The notes beneath the pieces were generated by a model that worked only from the letters and a program-made list of their open reading frames with translations, was not told the origin of the DNA and searched no databases. From Alkalibacter saccharofermentans DSM 14828 (lineage in GTDB: Bacteria; Bacillota; Clostridia; Eubacteriales; Alkalibacteraceae): a DNA stretch of 64,000 nucleotides. The stretch is taken from assembly GCF_900128885.1 (NCBI RefSeq), contig NZ_FQTU01000007.1:62001-126000 (forward strand), read 5' to 3'. The position numbers and the translations under genes were made by a program. Shown here piece by piece: positions 23,958 through 32,224 of this stretch; positions within the stretch are counted from its first letter, which is position 1; each line of letters starts with the position of its first letter.

Positions 23958-24250
23958 GATTTAAAAAGCAATTAAAATTAAATAATACAGGTTTTATTGC
24001 AACAAGTGAAGTAAGTAAAATGACTAGCCGGTGTTCGAGCTGTTTCACGTATTGCTTTCAATGTGGGTTTCAGTAAGGTCACCATGATCCGCCTACTTAA
24101 AATTTGAAGATCAAAGGCGAAAATTTTACTGAAAAACTGTTCTTAGAACTGGGGTTTGATTAGGATCAAGTGGTCATAATCTATGCTATCAAACATACGC
24201 ACAGCGGTATGGGAAATGGCATAAAGTGAACTGATAATCAGGTAAGCTTA
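23958..24250 (+). ncRNA. Structured leader RNA B (candidate riboswitch) upstream of an amino-acid ABC operon
   Basis: Related to leader A at 20847-21077. Shared blocks in order: GTGAAGTAA (24006-24014), TAGCC (24025-24029), CGAGCT (24036-24041), ACGTATT (24047-24053), GAACTGGGG (24146-24154), GATTA-GGATCA-NN-TGGTCA-TAATC (24158-24181), TATGCTAT/ATGGCATA (24182-24189 with 24216-24223), ATAAAGTGA, CTGATAATCAG, CTTAGGCAC. A long helix TTTCAGTAA/TTACTGAAA (24068-24076 with about 24126-24134) closes a variable region. An extra CATAC/GTATG hairpin sits inside the TATGCTAT helix. Helices compensate between the two copies. Class unknown to me. Confidence 0.75.
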
Positions 24251-24285
24251 GGCACCCTAACTCTATATGAGTTAGGGTGCCTTTT
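24251..24285 (+). terminator. Terminator at the end of leader RNA B
   Basis: GGCACCCTAACTC pairs perfectly with GAGTTAGGGTGCC around TATAT, followed by TTTT. It precedes the ABC operon by 85 bases and shares its arm with the leader A terminator. Confidence 0.9.
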
Positions 24286-24368
24286 ACTTTTCGTGAACGA
24301 AGCGAACCAGTTTACATGTCTATAATGCCAAAAGGCATAAAATAGTGGAATTAGGAGGGAAAAGATTT

Positions 24369-25157
24369 ATGAAAAAGATCAGTGCAGTACTGCTTGTAGC
24401 TTTGCTGAGCGTTGTTTTGCTTGCAGGGTGTGGAAGCAGCGCAGAAACAACCTATGAACAGATTTTGGAAGATGGCGAAATGACTTTTGCCATGACAGGT
24501 GCTTATCCCCCGTTTAACTTTATTGACGAAAATGGGGATCTAGCGGGCTTTGACATCGACATAGCCAATGCTATCGCTGAAAAGATGGGAGTTGTAGCTG
24601 TTCCCATAACGACAGAGTGGGATGGCATAATAGGTGGCCTTACAGGAAATAGATTCGACATGATAATCGGAAGTATGGCCATTACCGAGGCTCGCCTGGA
24701 GCAGGTAAATTTCTCAGATCCGTATTATTATGACGGAGCTCAGTTTTTTGCACCGGTAGGCTCTGGACTTTCCAGCATTGACGATCTTGAAGATGGCAGA
24801 GTCGGAGTAGTAACAGGCACCACTTTCCACGACGCTCTTGAAGAGATGGACAGCGTAGGGGAAATACTTCAGTTCTCAAGTGATGTAGACAACTTCATGG
24901 CTGTTCAGCAGGGAAGAAGCGACGGGCTTGTCACAGGTATCTTCGTTGGGCTACAGGCGCCGGCTGAATACGGCGTAGACATTGAGCCAATAGGAGATAT
25001 GCTTTACTCTGAAGAAATTGCAATAGCTATAAGAAAAGATGATACTGATTTGCTAAACGCGGTAAATGACGCATTGGCTGAGATAATCGAAGATGGAACT
25101 TATGCCGAACTAAGCAACAAGTGGTTTGGAGTAAACCTTCTTGAAATCCAAAACTAA
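24369..25157 (+). CDS. Amino-acid ABC transporter substrate-binding lipoprotein
   Basis: A 262-residue lipoprotein (lipobox Cys21, LLAGC) of the polar/basic amino-acid binding family. The ligand-site signatures GAYPPFNFIDENGDLAGFDID and, further on, DMIIGSMAITEARLEQVNFSDPYY are present in broken runs. It delivers an amino acid to the permease and ATPase downstream. Start at 24369 is chosen for TTAGGAGGGA just upstream; a GTG at 24345 precedes that site. The shared leader with ablA suggests lysine or a related basic amino acid. Confidence 0.92.
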   Translation: MKKISAVLLVALLSVVLLAGCGSSAETTYEQILEDGEMTFAMTGAYPPFNFIDENGDLAGFDIDIANAIAEKMGVVAVPITTEWDGIIGGLTGNRFDMIIGSMAITEARLEQVNFSDPYYYDGAQFFAPVGSGLSSIDDLEDGRVGVVTGTTFHDALEEMDSVGEILQFSSDVDNFMAVQQGRSDGLVTGIFVGLQAPAEYGVDIEPIGDMLYSEEIAIAIRKDDTDLLNAVNDALAEIIEDGTYAELSNKWFGVNLLEIQN

Positions 25158-25163
25158 ACTTAT

Positions 25164-25197
25164 TTTCCCCCGCTTCTCTTAGAGAAGCGGGGGAAAT
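25164..25197 (+). other. Intercistronic mRNA stem-loop
   Basis: TTTCCCCCGCTTCTC pairs with GAGAAGCGGGGGAAA around a three-base loop, a perfect 15-bp stem without a T-run. It probably stabilises the upstream binding-protein message within the operon. Confidence 0.7.
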
Positions 25198-25310
25198 CAG
25201 CTTTAAAAAAATAAAGCCAAGGACGGCCAAATCAGTATATTTCATGCAGTACAGATGTGTGGAGCATACTGATTTAGTTGTCTTGAAAAGACAGTACGAG
25301 GAGGAAGAAC

Positions 25311-25979
25311 ATGAACCCGATAATAGATTTTTTTAACACGGTGGTAAGGTTTGCTCCCAGGTTTATACCAGGAGTAATTGCCACGATGCAGCTTGCTTTT
25401 TTCTCAATATTAATTGGTACGGTGATAGGACTTTTCGTTGCAGTCGTTAAGCTGGCAAATAAAAAGCCGCTGACATTTTTAATGAACATATACATTACCA
25501 TAATAAGGGGGACTCCACTGCTTTTGCAACTCTGGTTTATATTCTACGGACTTCCGGGGATGGGAATTGAAATAGATAGATTCCCGTCAGCGGTGATTGG
25601 ACTTGCCCTGCACAATGGAGCATACATAAGTGAAATTTTCAGAGGATCCATCGAGTCCATACATTACGGTCAAAGAGAGGCTGCCAGATCTCTTGGAATG
25701 ACAAGAGGACAGGCACTTAAAAGGATAGTGCTGCCGCAAGCTTTCAGAAGGTCAATACCTGCGCTAGGAAATCAGTTTATAATAGCTGTAAAGGATTCTT
25801 CCCTTGCCAGTGTAATTACTATCACAGAGACCATGCTTCTTGCCAGGCAGTTTGTCGCCGCAACATTTGACGTGTTCCCCATATTTTTTGTCGCGGCCTC
25901 TTACTATCTGATAATAACCATGGGACTTGCCAAGCTGCTGCAAAAACTTGAAACAAAACTGAAAGTCGGGGTGAGATGA
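25311..25979 (+). CDS. Amino-acid ABC transporter permease
   Basis: A 222-residue HisM/GlnP-type permease with about five membrane segments. The ATPase-contact EAA loop is REAARSLGMTRGQALKRIVLPQA (about residues 123-145). IIRGTPLLLQLWF is the usual conserved stretch near residue 62. It forms a homodimeric channel. It ends one base before the ATPase start. Confidence 0.93.
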   Translation: MNPIIDFFNTVVRFAPRFIPGVIATMQLAFFSILIGTVIGLFVAVVKLANKKPLTFLMNIYITIIRGTPLLLQLWFIFYGLPGMGIEIDRFPSAVIGLALHNGAYISEIFRGSIESIHYGQREAARSLGMTRGQALKRIVLPQAFRRSIPALGNQFIIAVKDSSLASVITITETMLLARQFVAATFDVFPIFFVAASYYLIITMGLAKLLQKLETKLKVGVR

Positions 25980-25980
25980 T

Positions 25981-26712
25981 ATGAGCATGATAGAGATAAA
26001 GAACCTCCACAAGTATTTTGGAGACCTGGAGGTATTGAAGGGAATCAATTTGACGGTTGAAGAAAGCGACGTGGTATGCTTGATAGGGGCCAGTGGTTCT
26101 GGTAAAAGCACGCTTCTTAGGTGCATAAACTACCTGGAGAAAAAGACTGAAGGAGAAATCTGGATAGATGGAAAGCCTGTTGAAGAGACCGAGGATGGAA
26201 TCAATAAAGTACGCCAGGATGTGGGAATGGTATTTCAAAGATTCAACCTGTTTCCTCATATGACAGTTGCAGAAAACGTCATGGAAGGACCTGTCACTGT
26301 GAAGAAGATGGGTAAAGAAGAGGCACGAAAGCTCGCCGTTGAACTGTTGGAAAAGGTAGGAATAGCTGACAAGGCGGATGTATATCCGGAGATGCTATCA
26401 GGTGGTCAGCAGCAAAGGGTAGCCATTGCCAGGTCCCTTGCAATGGAACCAAAAGTGATACTCTTTGATGAGCCTACTTCGGCACTTGATCCTGAGCTTG
26501 TAGGTGAAGTCCTCAAAGTAATGAAAGATCTTGCTCAGGAGGGGAGGACGATGATCGTGGTGACCCACGAGATGGGCTTTGCCAAAGAAGTTGCAGACAG
26601 GGTGATATTTCTTCATGACGGCATGATAGCCGAGGAAGGAGCCCCTAAAGAAATTTTTGAAAATCCCAAGCACGAAAGACTTCAAGCATTCCTTGGGGAG
26701 ATACTGGTATAG
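25981..26712 (+). CDS. Amino-acid ABC transporter ATP-binding protein
   Basis: A 243-residue GlnQ/HisP-type ATPase: Walker A GASGSGKST (about 36-44), signature LSGGQQQRVAIARSLA (about 139-154), Walker B VILFDEPTSALDPE and the switch histidine in VTHEMGF. It drives import by the preceding permease and is the last gene before a terminator. Confidence 0.95.
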   Translation: MSMIEIKNLHKYFGDLEVLKGINLTVEESDVVCLIGASGSGKSTLLRCINYLEKKTEGEIWIDGKPVEETEDGINKVRQDVGMVFQRFNLFPHMTVAENVMEGPVTVKKMGKEEARKLAVELLEKVGIADKADVYPEMLSGGQQQRVAIARSLAMEPKVILFDEPTSALDPELVGEVLKVMKDLAQEGRTMIVVTHEMGFAKEVADRVIFLHDGMIAEEGAPKEIFENPKHERLQAFLGEILV

Positions 26713-26740
26713 AAATAAGAGTATAAAAATTAAAGATAAT

Positions 26741-26781
26741 AAATCAGATTGCAGAGTTATTAAGTGCAGTCTGATTTTTTT
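26741..26781 (+). terminator. Terminator of the amino-acid ABC operon
   Basis: AAATCAGA and TGCA pair with TGCA and TCTGATTT, followed by a run of T. Confidence 0.85.
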
Positions 26782-26793
26782 ATTTCAAGGTTA

Positions 26794-26841
26794 TTGACAT
26801 ATGCCCTAAACAGAGTATAATGAATATATAAAGGGCATATG
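26794..26841 (+). promoter_or_regulatory. Promoter with flanking operator dyad for the ORP-like operon
   Basis: TTGACA (26794-26799), 16-base spacer, TATAAT (26816-26821). CATATGCCCT (26798-26807) overlaps the -35 box and its exact inverse AGGGCATATG (26832-26841) follows the likely start point. The arms are 34 bases apart centre to centre, and the right arm extends to a GGCATATGCC palindrome. A repressor could clamp the promoter. The DUF134 protein encoded in the operon is the obvious candidate binder. Confidence 0.8.
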
Positions 26842-26910
26842 CCTAAAACTAAGGACAAGAAACAAAAAACGGTTATTTTTGTTTCTCGGATAGATTAAGG
26901 AGGAGTTAAA

Positions 26911-27186
26911 ATGCCGAGAAGAGATGGAACGGGGCCAATAGGTCAAGGATCGCTAACGGGAATAGGGTTGGGATCATGGGAAACTGGAGCTTTTAAAAAA
27001 GCCGCCGGAGCTGCAGGTTTAGGTCTTGGATTAAGGATGGGACTTGGATGCAGAAAAGGCCTCAAAAGAAATGTCAGAAGAAGGTTTGCTCTTATGGACC
27101 GGTTTGATTCAAAAGAAGAGCTGAGAAGCCAAAAAAAATTATTGGAAGCAAGATTAAGGGAAATAAATAAAAAGCTAGAAGATTAA
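26911..27186 (+). CDS. DUF5320 family protein
   Basis: A 91-residue protein beginning MPRRDGTGPIGQG, the hallmark of DUF5320, followed by a Gly-rich stretch and a basic segment (RKGLKRNVRRRF). A C-terminal helix (EELRSQKKLLEARLREINKKL) is of coiled-coil type. Members sit with NifX-like and MinD-like genes in anaerobes. The function is unknown. First gene after the promoter and dyad, with RBS AAGGAGG. Confidence 0.8.
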   Translation: MPRRDGTGPIGQGSLTGIGLGSWETGAFKKAAGAAGLGLGLRMGLGCRKGLKRNVRRRFALMDRFDSKEELRSQKKLLEARLREINKKLED

Positions 27187-27198
27187 GGAGGAAATGAG

Positions 27199-27573
27199 AT
27201 GCCCAGGCCGAGAAAGTGGAGGAAGGTTTGTTGCCTTCCAGACAGTAATCTATTTGGACCGTTAAATGCGAAACTCGTAGAAGAAGACATCATACATATG
27301 ACTGTTGAGGAGTACGAAACTATCCGATTAATCGACCTAGAGGGAATGATGCAGGAAGAGTGTGCAAATCAAATGAACGTTGCAAGGACCACTGTCCAGA
27401 GAATCTACAATGAAGGCAAAAGAAAGCTTGCCCTGTCTTTAGTAGAAGGAAAAATTATCAAGATTGAAGGCGGAGACTACAAGCTTTGCGATGAAGAGGA
27501 AAGAGAAGAACAGATAAAATGCGGAAGATGCAGAAGACGCAGGCAATTTGTTAAAGATCAAGAGGAGATGTAG
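27199..27573 (+). CDS. DUF134 (UPF0251) family putative transcriptional regulator
   Basis: A 124-residue protein with the DUF134 start MPRPRKWRKVCCLP. A sigma-70 region 4-like helix-turn-helix follows (MTVEEYETIRLIDLEGMMQE, then CANQMNVARTTVQRIYNEGKRKLA). The C-terminal Cys-x2-Cys (KCGRCRRR) may bind metal. DUF134 genes accompany NifX/MinD clusters and are taken to be their regulators. The dyad at 26798-26841 is a plausible target. Confidence 0.85.
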   Translation: MPRPRKWRKVCCLPDSNLFGPLNAKLVEEDIIHMTVEEYETIRLIDLEGMMQEECANQMNVARTTVQRIYNEGKRKLALSLVEGKIIKIEGGDYKLCDEEEREEQIKCGRCRRRRQFVKDQEEM

Positions 27574-27576
27574 ACA

Positions 27577-27942
27577 ATGAAATTAGCGATGCCGGTAAAC
27601 GAAAAGAATATTAAATCTGGGATATGTTGCTCATTTGGAAGAGCGCCTTGGTTTATGATATACGATACTGAAATAAAAAAAGAGTCTTTTATAGACAATA
27701 GCGCTGCTTCGAGTGCAGGAGGCGCAGGCATAAAAGCTGCACAGCTATTAGTGGATCAAAATATCGATGGGTTAATAACACCTAGATGTGGACAAAATGC
27801 TGCAGAAGTTGTTCAAGGGGCAGATATCCAAATAATTGAAAGCCAAGGAGAGGATATAGAGGAAAATATTAAATTGTTTGAAAAAGGAAAGTTAGTTCTT
27901 CTGAGTGAAATTCATGCCGGATATCACAATCATGGAAAGTAA
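27577..27942 (+). CDS. NifX/NifB-C-terminal-like (MTH1175 family) protein
   Basis: A 121-residue protein of the dinitrogenase iron-molybdenum-cofactor-biosynthesis fold (IYDTEI, AGGAGIKAAQLL, GLITPRCGQNA). In 'orange protein' clusters of anaerobes, relatives bind Fe-Mo or Mo-Cu sulfide clusters. The Cys in PRCGQNA and the His-rich end (HAGYHNHGK) could contribute ligands. Nitrogenase itself is not in the window. The stop overlaps the next start. Confidence 0.85.
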   Translation: MKLAMPVNEKNIKSGICCSFGRAPWFMIYDTEIKKESFIDNSAASSAGGAGIKAAQLLVDQNIDGLITPRCGQNAAEVVQGADIQIIESQGEDIEENIKLFEKGKLVLLSEIHAGYHNHGK

Positions 27943-28774
27943 AAAAATTGCAGTTCTGAGCGGCAAAGGCGGTACAGGAAAGACGTTTGTGTCTGTAAAT
28001 TTAGCAGATGCTGCAGGTACAAGTGCATATATCGACTGCGACGTGGAAGAGCCAAACGGGCATTTATTCTTTAAGCCTGAGATAACAGCAGAAGAAAAAG
28101 TAGCTGTCAAGATTCCGGTAGTAGATCATGATCTGTGCACAGGATGCAGAAAGTGCACAGAGTTTTGTAGATTCAATGCACTAGCTTATCTAAAAGACAA
28201 AGTCAAAGTTCTTGAAGATATCTGCCATTCCTGTGGAGGTTGCGCCCTGGTATGTCCCCAAGAGGCAATTTATGAAAAAGATATGGCTATCGGCAAGGTA
28301 GAAATAGGAAAATCACAGCAAACGAAGACCTTAAGTGGGATGATGGGTATTGGCAAAGCCAGTGGGGTTCCCATAATAAAGAGGCTTCTTGAGTTAGGAT
28401 CTCATGAAGATTTAACAATAATAGATTGTCCTCCGGGAAGTGCCTGCGTGACCATGGAAAGCATCAAAGATGCTGATTTTTGCGTTTTAGTGGCTGAACC
28501 TACTTTGTTTGGAGTCCATAATCTTGCCATGGTACATGAACTTGTAAATCTATTTAAGATACCATTTGGAGCAGTTTTAAATAAATGCACCGATGGAGAA
28601 AACCCGGCAGAAAAATACTGCGACGACAACGATATAAAAATTCTTGGCAAGTTCGATTATGACAAGGAAATGGGAAGACAAAATTCTCAAGGCGAAATAA
28701 TATCTAGAGTTGACAAAACATACAACAAGAAGTTTACAGAGTTGCTGTATGCAATTTTGGAGGAAGTAAAATGA
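27932..28774 (+). CDS. Ferredoxin-MinD type P-loop ATPase (first copy)
   Basis: A 280-residue MinD/ParA-like ATPase with two [4Fe-4S] ferredoxin motifs inserted. Deviant Walker A is LSGKGGTGKT at about residues 9-18. Cluster motifs are CTGCRKCTEFC and CHSCGGCALVCP (about 62-115), and the Walker B-like DCPPGSAC is downstream. Such paired ATPases occur in ORP clusters and may move electrons or metal clusters. Start at 27932 leaves a normal N-terminus and an 11-base overlap with the NifX-like gene; an ATG at 27905 is possible. Confidence 0.9.
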   Translation: MESKKIAVLSGKGGTGKTFVSVNLADAAGTSAYIDCDVEEPNGHLFFKPEITAEEKVAVKIPVVDHDLCTGCRKCTEFCRFNALAYLKDKVKVLEDICHSCGGCALVCPQEAIYEKDMAIGKVEIGKSQQTKTLSGMMGIGKASGVPIIKRLLELGSHEDLTIIDCPPGSACVTMESIKDADFCVLVAEPTLFGVHNLAMVHELVNLFKIPFGAVLNKCTDGENPAEKYCDDNDIKILGKFDYDKEMGRQNSQGEIISRVDKTYNKKFTELLYAILEEVK

Positions 28775-29637
28775 GACAGCTATTGATACTTAGTGGGAAA
28801 GGGGGTACCGGTAAGACTACGGTTGCAAGTGCCTTCATAGATTTTGCCGATGCAGAGGCTTTTGCAGATTGTGATGTTGATGCTCCCAACCTGCACTTGG
28901 TGATGCATATCAGGGAAGAACCAGAGATAAACAATTACTTCGGTATGGGAAAAGCGGAAATTGATCAATCAAAATGCATCTCATGCGGTCTATGCATGAA
29001 AAAATGTAGGTTTGATTCCATAAGCTTCAGTAAGGGCGCTTATCATGTTGGAGAATTCGGATGTGAAGGGTGTGGAGTTTGTGTTTTTTTATGTCCTCAG
29101 GATGCTATTGATATTAAAGCCGATGTGGCCGGAGAATTGCGCATTTATAAAAACACTAGGGTATTTTCAACTGCTACATTAAAGATGGGCAGTGGAACTT
29201 CCGGCAAGCTTGTAACCGAAGTGAAGAAAAATATGCAAAAGTCCTGCAATAAGGATGCATTTGCCATAATAGATGGATCCCCAGGGATAGGATGCCCCGT
29301 AATAGCGTCAATCAGCGGAGTAGACATGGTTTTGATAGTAGCGGAGCCTTCAGTTTCGGGAATTAGCGACATGGAGAGGATCATAAAAACTGCTAAAGGT
29401 TTTAATACCAAAATAATGGTTTGCATAAACAAATACGATACAAATTTAGAAAAAGCAATTGAAATAGAAGAGTATTGTAAAAGAAACGATATACCCTTCA
29501 TGGGCAAGATTTCTTATGATGATAATGCGGCAGAAGCTATAAACAAAGGAATGAGCCTTGGGAAGGTAAATTGCAGAGCGTCGAACGAGATAAAAAAGGT
29601 TTACCAAAATACGATGAAATACTTTAATGAGAGCTAG
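28771..29637 (+). CDS. Ferredoxin-MinD type P-loop ATPase (second copy)
   Basis: A 288-residue paralogue of the preceding protein with the same plan: Walker A LSGKGGTGKT (about 6-15), ferredoxin motifs CISCGLCMKKC and CEGCGVCVFLCP, then DGSPGIGCPV. The start overlaps the previous stop (ATGA). The two probably form a heterodimer, as proposed for ORP-type proteins. Confidence 0.9.
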   Translation: MRQLLILSGKGGTGKTTVASAFIDFADAEAFADCDVDAPNLHLVMHIREEPEINNYFGMGKAEIDQSKCISCGLCMKKCRFDSISFSKGAYHVGEFGCEGCGVCVFLCPQDAIDIKADVAGELRIYKNTRVFSTATLKMGSGTSGKLVTEVKKNMQKSCNKDAFAIIDGSPGIGCPVIASISGVDMVLIVAEPSVSGISDMERIIKTAKGFNTKIMVCINKYDTNLEKAIEIEEYCKRNDIPFMGKISYDDNAAEAINKGMSLGKVNCRASNEIKKVYQNTMKYFNES

Positions 29638-29645
29638 GTGCACAA

Positions 29646-30473
29646 ATGATTATAAGGGTATTATCTGAAAATACATGTGGCCAAGATTTATTAAAAGCTG
29701 AACACGGTCTTAGCCTGCACATTCAAACAGGTGAAAAAAAAATCATTTTTGATATGGGGCAAGGACCTTGCTTTATAAAAAATGCAAAAGCAATAGGGGT
29801 AGATTTGACAGAAGTTGATATAGGATTCATATCTCATGGGCACTATGATCATGGAGGAGGATTAAGAGCATTTTTATCTGTAAATCAAAAGGCAAAAGTC
29901 TTTATCAATAAAAAATCTTTTGATGAACATTACTCTTTGAGAAACAACAAGAATATAATTTACATTGGAATAGATGAAAAGCTCCTGGCAAACAATCGGA
30001 TCATGTGCATAAATGGTGATTATAAAGTTGATGATAATTTGGAAATAATATCTAAGGTAGATGTAAAAGATGAGTTTTGGCCTGCAGTGAACAACAATCT
30101 TTATAAATCGGTGAGTGGTGAAATGACAAATGACGACTTTGATCACGAGCAAAACTTGGTAATTAATAATAACGGGAAATCATATCTGTTTTGCGGTTGT
30201 GCTCATAAAGGGATTGTAAATATTACAGAAGAATTTTATGCAAGAAATAAAAGCTATCCTGATTATATTATAGGAGGATTTCATTTTGACAGCAAATCTA
30301 ACGAAAACAAGCTTGATGATAATATGATTATGGAAATAGGACGATATCTATTAAGCACTCAGGCTACGTGCCTAACCGGACATTGTACCGGCAGATCAGG
30401 GTTTAAAATATTAAGAAGAATTATGAAGGAAAAAATCAAATATATGGCTGTTGGAACACAATGGAACATATAA
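29646..30473 (+). CDS. MBL-fold metallo-hydrolase
   Basis: A 275-residue metallo-beta-lactamase-fold protein with the motif SHGHYDHGGGL (about residues 62-72), further His ligands in CGCAHKG and GGFHFD, and TGHCTG near the end. It resembles the 7,8-dihydropterin-6-methyl-4-(beta-D-ribofuranosyl)-aminobenzene-phosphate synthase-like group often found beside MinD/NifX genes. Substrate unknown. The first metal motif lacks nothing obvious. Confidence 0.85.
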   Translation: MIIRVLSENTCGQDLLKAEHGLSLHIQTGEKKIIFDMGQGPCFIKNAKAIGVDLTEVDIGFISHGHYDHGGGLRAFLSVNQKAKVFINKKSFDEHYSLRNNKNIIYIGIDEKLLANNRIMCINGDYKVDDNLEIISKVDVKDEFWPAVNNNLYKSVSGEMTNDDFDHEQNLVINNNGKSYLFCGCAHKGIVNITEEFYARNKSYPDYIIGGFHFDSKSNENKLDDNMIMEIGRYLLSTQATCLTGHCTGRSGFKILRRIMKEKIKYMAVGTQWNI

Positions 30474-30498
30474 ATAATACAAACAAGGAGAGAAAAAT

Positions 30499-31665
30499 AT
30501 GAATCAAACTGACAAACAAGTCGACTTTTCAGAAAAGCTTCATCCACAAAGCAATGTTAAAAAAGTTATAGGCGTGGTAAGCGGAAAGGGCGGCGTAGGA
30601 AAATCTTTGGTTACATCACTTCTTGCTGTGACCATGCAAAGGAGACAGCACAGGGTAGCTATATTGGATGCGGACATAACGGGTCCTTCTATACCCAAGG
30701 CTTTTGGCCTTACTGAAAAAGCATCTGCTACAGAGCTTGGGCTCCTTCCTGTAAAGAGCAAAACAGGTATAGATATAATGTCTATAAATCTTCTCTTAGA
30801 AAATGATACCGACCCTGTTGTCTGGAGAGGACCTATAATTGCAGGGACGGTTAAGCAGTTTTGGAGCGAGGTGATATGGTCTGATATTGATTATATGTTC
30901 GTAGACATGCCTCCTGGAACAGGAGATGTACCCCTTACAGTGTTTCAGTCATTGCCTGTTGACGGAATTATAGTAGTAGCTTCTCCACAGGAATTGGTAT
31001 CTATGATAGTTGCAAAAGCCGTAAATATGGCAAAAATGATGGAAATTCCTGTGCTAGGGCTGGTTGAAAACATGTCATATTTTGCATGCCCTAACTGTGA
31101 AGAAAAATACCCTATATTTGGAGAGAGCCGAATCGATGAAACTGCAAAGGAATACGGACTTGATGTGATAGCAAAGATACCGGTAGATCCAAGGCTTGCC
31201 AGCGTTTGCGACAGAGGAATGGTGGAACTTTTCATAGGAGATTGGTTTGACAGCTTCGGCGAAAAACTTGATGGGAACGAAAATCTTGAAGAGGAAGTAG
31301 AGGAAAGCAAAATGAAAATTGCAGTTGCAAGTGAAAACAATCAAGTAACCCAGCACTTTGGTCACTGTGAAAGCTTTATGGTATATGATGTAGAAGGATC
31401 AAAAATAGTAAAGTCTGAAACTATAGCCAACCCGGGACACAGACCGGGCTTTTTACCGAACTTTTTATATGACATGGGAGTAAACGTGATAATATCAGGC
31501 GGCATGGGCGGCGGAGCTATCGATATATTCAATGAAAAGGGAATCCAGGTAGTTACCGGAGCTAAGGGAGAATCGCAAAAGGTTGCAGAAGATTTTATAG
31601 GCGGCAATCTCCTATATACCGGCTCTGTTTGCAGGGATCACCACCATGAAAGCAGTTGCCACTAA
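30499..31665 (+). CDS. Mrp/NBP35-type Fe-S carrier fused to a NifX-like domain
   Basis: A 388-residue fusion. Residues 1-265 are an Mrp/ApbC P-loop carrier: Walker A SGKGGVGKS, DMPPGTGDVPL, and the Cys-x-x-Cys ACPNC for a bridging cluster. A Glu-rich linker then leads to a NifX/MTH1175 domain from about residue 271 (MKIAVASENNQVTQHFGHCESF) with GGMGGGAID. The His/Cys-rich end (CRDHHHESSCH) suggests extra metal binding. The fusion joins cluster carriage and the NifX fold in one chain. Last gene of the operon. Confidence 0.9.
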   Translation: MNQTDKQVDFSEKLHPQSNVKKVIGVVSGKGGVGKSLVTSLLAVTMQRRQHRVAILDADITGPSIPKAFGLTEKASATELGLLPVKSKTGIDIMSINLLLENDTDPVVWRGPIIAGTVKQFWSEVIWSDIDYMFVDMPPGTGDVPLTVFQSLPVDGIIVVASPQELVSMIVAKAVNMAKMMEIPVLGLVENMSYFACPNCEEKYPIFGESRIDETAKEYGLDVIAKIPVDPRLASVCDRGMVELFIGDWFDSFGEKLDGNENLEEEVEESKMKIAVASENNQVTQHFGHCESFMVYDVEGSKIVKSETIANPGHRPGFLPNFLYDMGVNVIISGGMGGGAIDIFNEKGIQVVTGAKGESQKVAEDFIGGNLLYTGSVCRDHHHESSCH

Positions 31666-31678
31666 GAATCAAAAATAG

Positions 31679-31705
31679 CTCAGCAGGCATGATGTGCCTG
31701 CTGAG
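31679..31705. terminator. Convergent terminator
   Basis: CTCAGCAGGCA/TGCCTGCTGAG, 11-bp perfect stem with a five-base loop. T-richer on the minus-strand side (CTATTTTT), serving the DUF2680-like gene, and TTTAATTA on the plus side. Confidence 0.8.
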
Positions 31706-31710
31706 TTTAA

Positions 31711-32169
31711 TTATTTGTTTCTATTTGCTCCAAAGCCGTTTCCGTTTCCTGTTTTTACTTGTTCCCCGTTTCCGTTACCTCGACCAAAACCCATTCCTTT
31801 AGCTTCTCCAACACATGCACCTTGGGCCGTTCCGTCGCAGTTTTCCTGGTTTTGAGCCATTCGCTCATAGATTGCATCTGCCTGTTCCTGGGTCATCCGT
31901 TCTTCTTGTACTCTTTCCTGTAATACTTCTTTTTTGTTTTCAAGCATTCTTTCTTTAAATTGCTCCTGGACGCCTTCTTCAATTGCCAAAGCTCCATAAG
32001 TTTCACCCTCCTGCCTTTGTTCGTAAATGGCTTCTGCAGATTTTCCGGTAAGCTCGGCGAGTATTTCAGCTGGAGAACCTGTGCTTGCTGCATAAGCAGC
32101 TCCTGAACCGCCTATGATTGCCAGTATAGTGCCTGCCATGATAATTTTTTTTGTTTTGTTGATTTTCAT
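31711..32169 (-). CDS. Secreted DUF2680-like protein
   Basis: A 152-residue protein with a signal peptide ending near AYAA (about residue 27). Then comes an acidic, helical domain with two repeated helix pairs (AEILAELTGKSAEAIYEQRQ and MTQEQADAIYERMAQNQ), and a Gly/Asn-rich tail (GFGRGNGNGEQ). The pattern matches DUF2680-type small secreted proteins of Firmicutes. Function unknown. Divergent from the MOSC gene. Confidence 0.7.
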   Translation of the reverse strand: MKINKTKKIIMAGTILAIIGGSGAAYAASTGSPAEILAELTGKSAEAIYEQRQEGETYGALAIEEGVQEQFKERMLENKKEVLQERVQEERMTQEQADAIYERMAQNQENCDGTAQGACVGEAKGMGFGRGNGNGEQVKTGNGNGFGANRNK

Positions 32170-32224
32170 TTTTGCTACCTCCTGTGTTATATTGTTTCTA
32201 TGATATGAGTATAGTACATCTATG

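Noticed and set aside
20806..24285. Assignment of the two leaders to L-box, T-box or SAM classes
   Set aside because: The L-box GCCGAAG core, the T-box GGTGGNACC sequence and the SAM-I core were looked for and not found. A covariance search is still needed.
25164..25197. Strong hairpin as a full terminator of the binding-protein gene
   Set aside because: No T-run follows; it is better explained as an mRNA-stabilising stem inside the operon.
27577..31665. Evidence for nitrogen fixation from NifX-like domains
   Set aside because: No nifHDK, nifB or nifE/N genes are present; the arrangement is that of ORP/MinD clusters.
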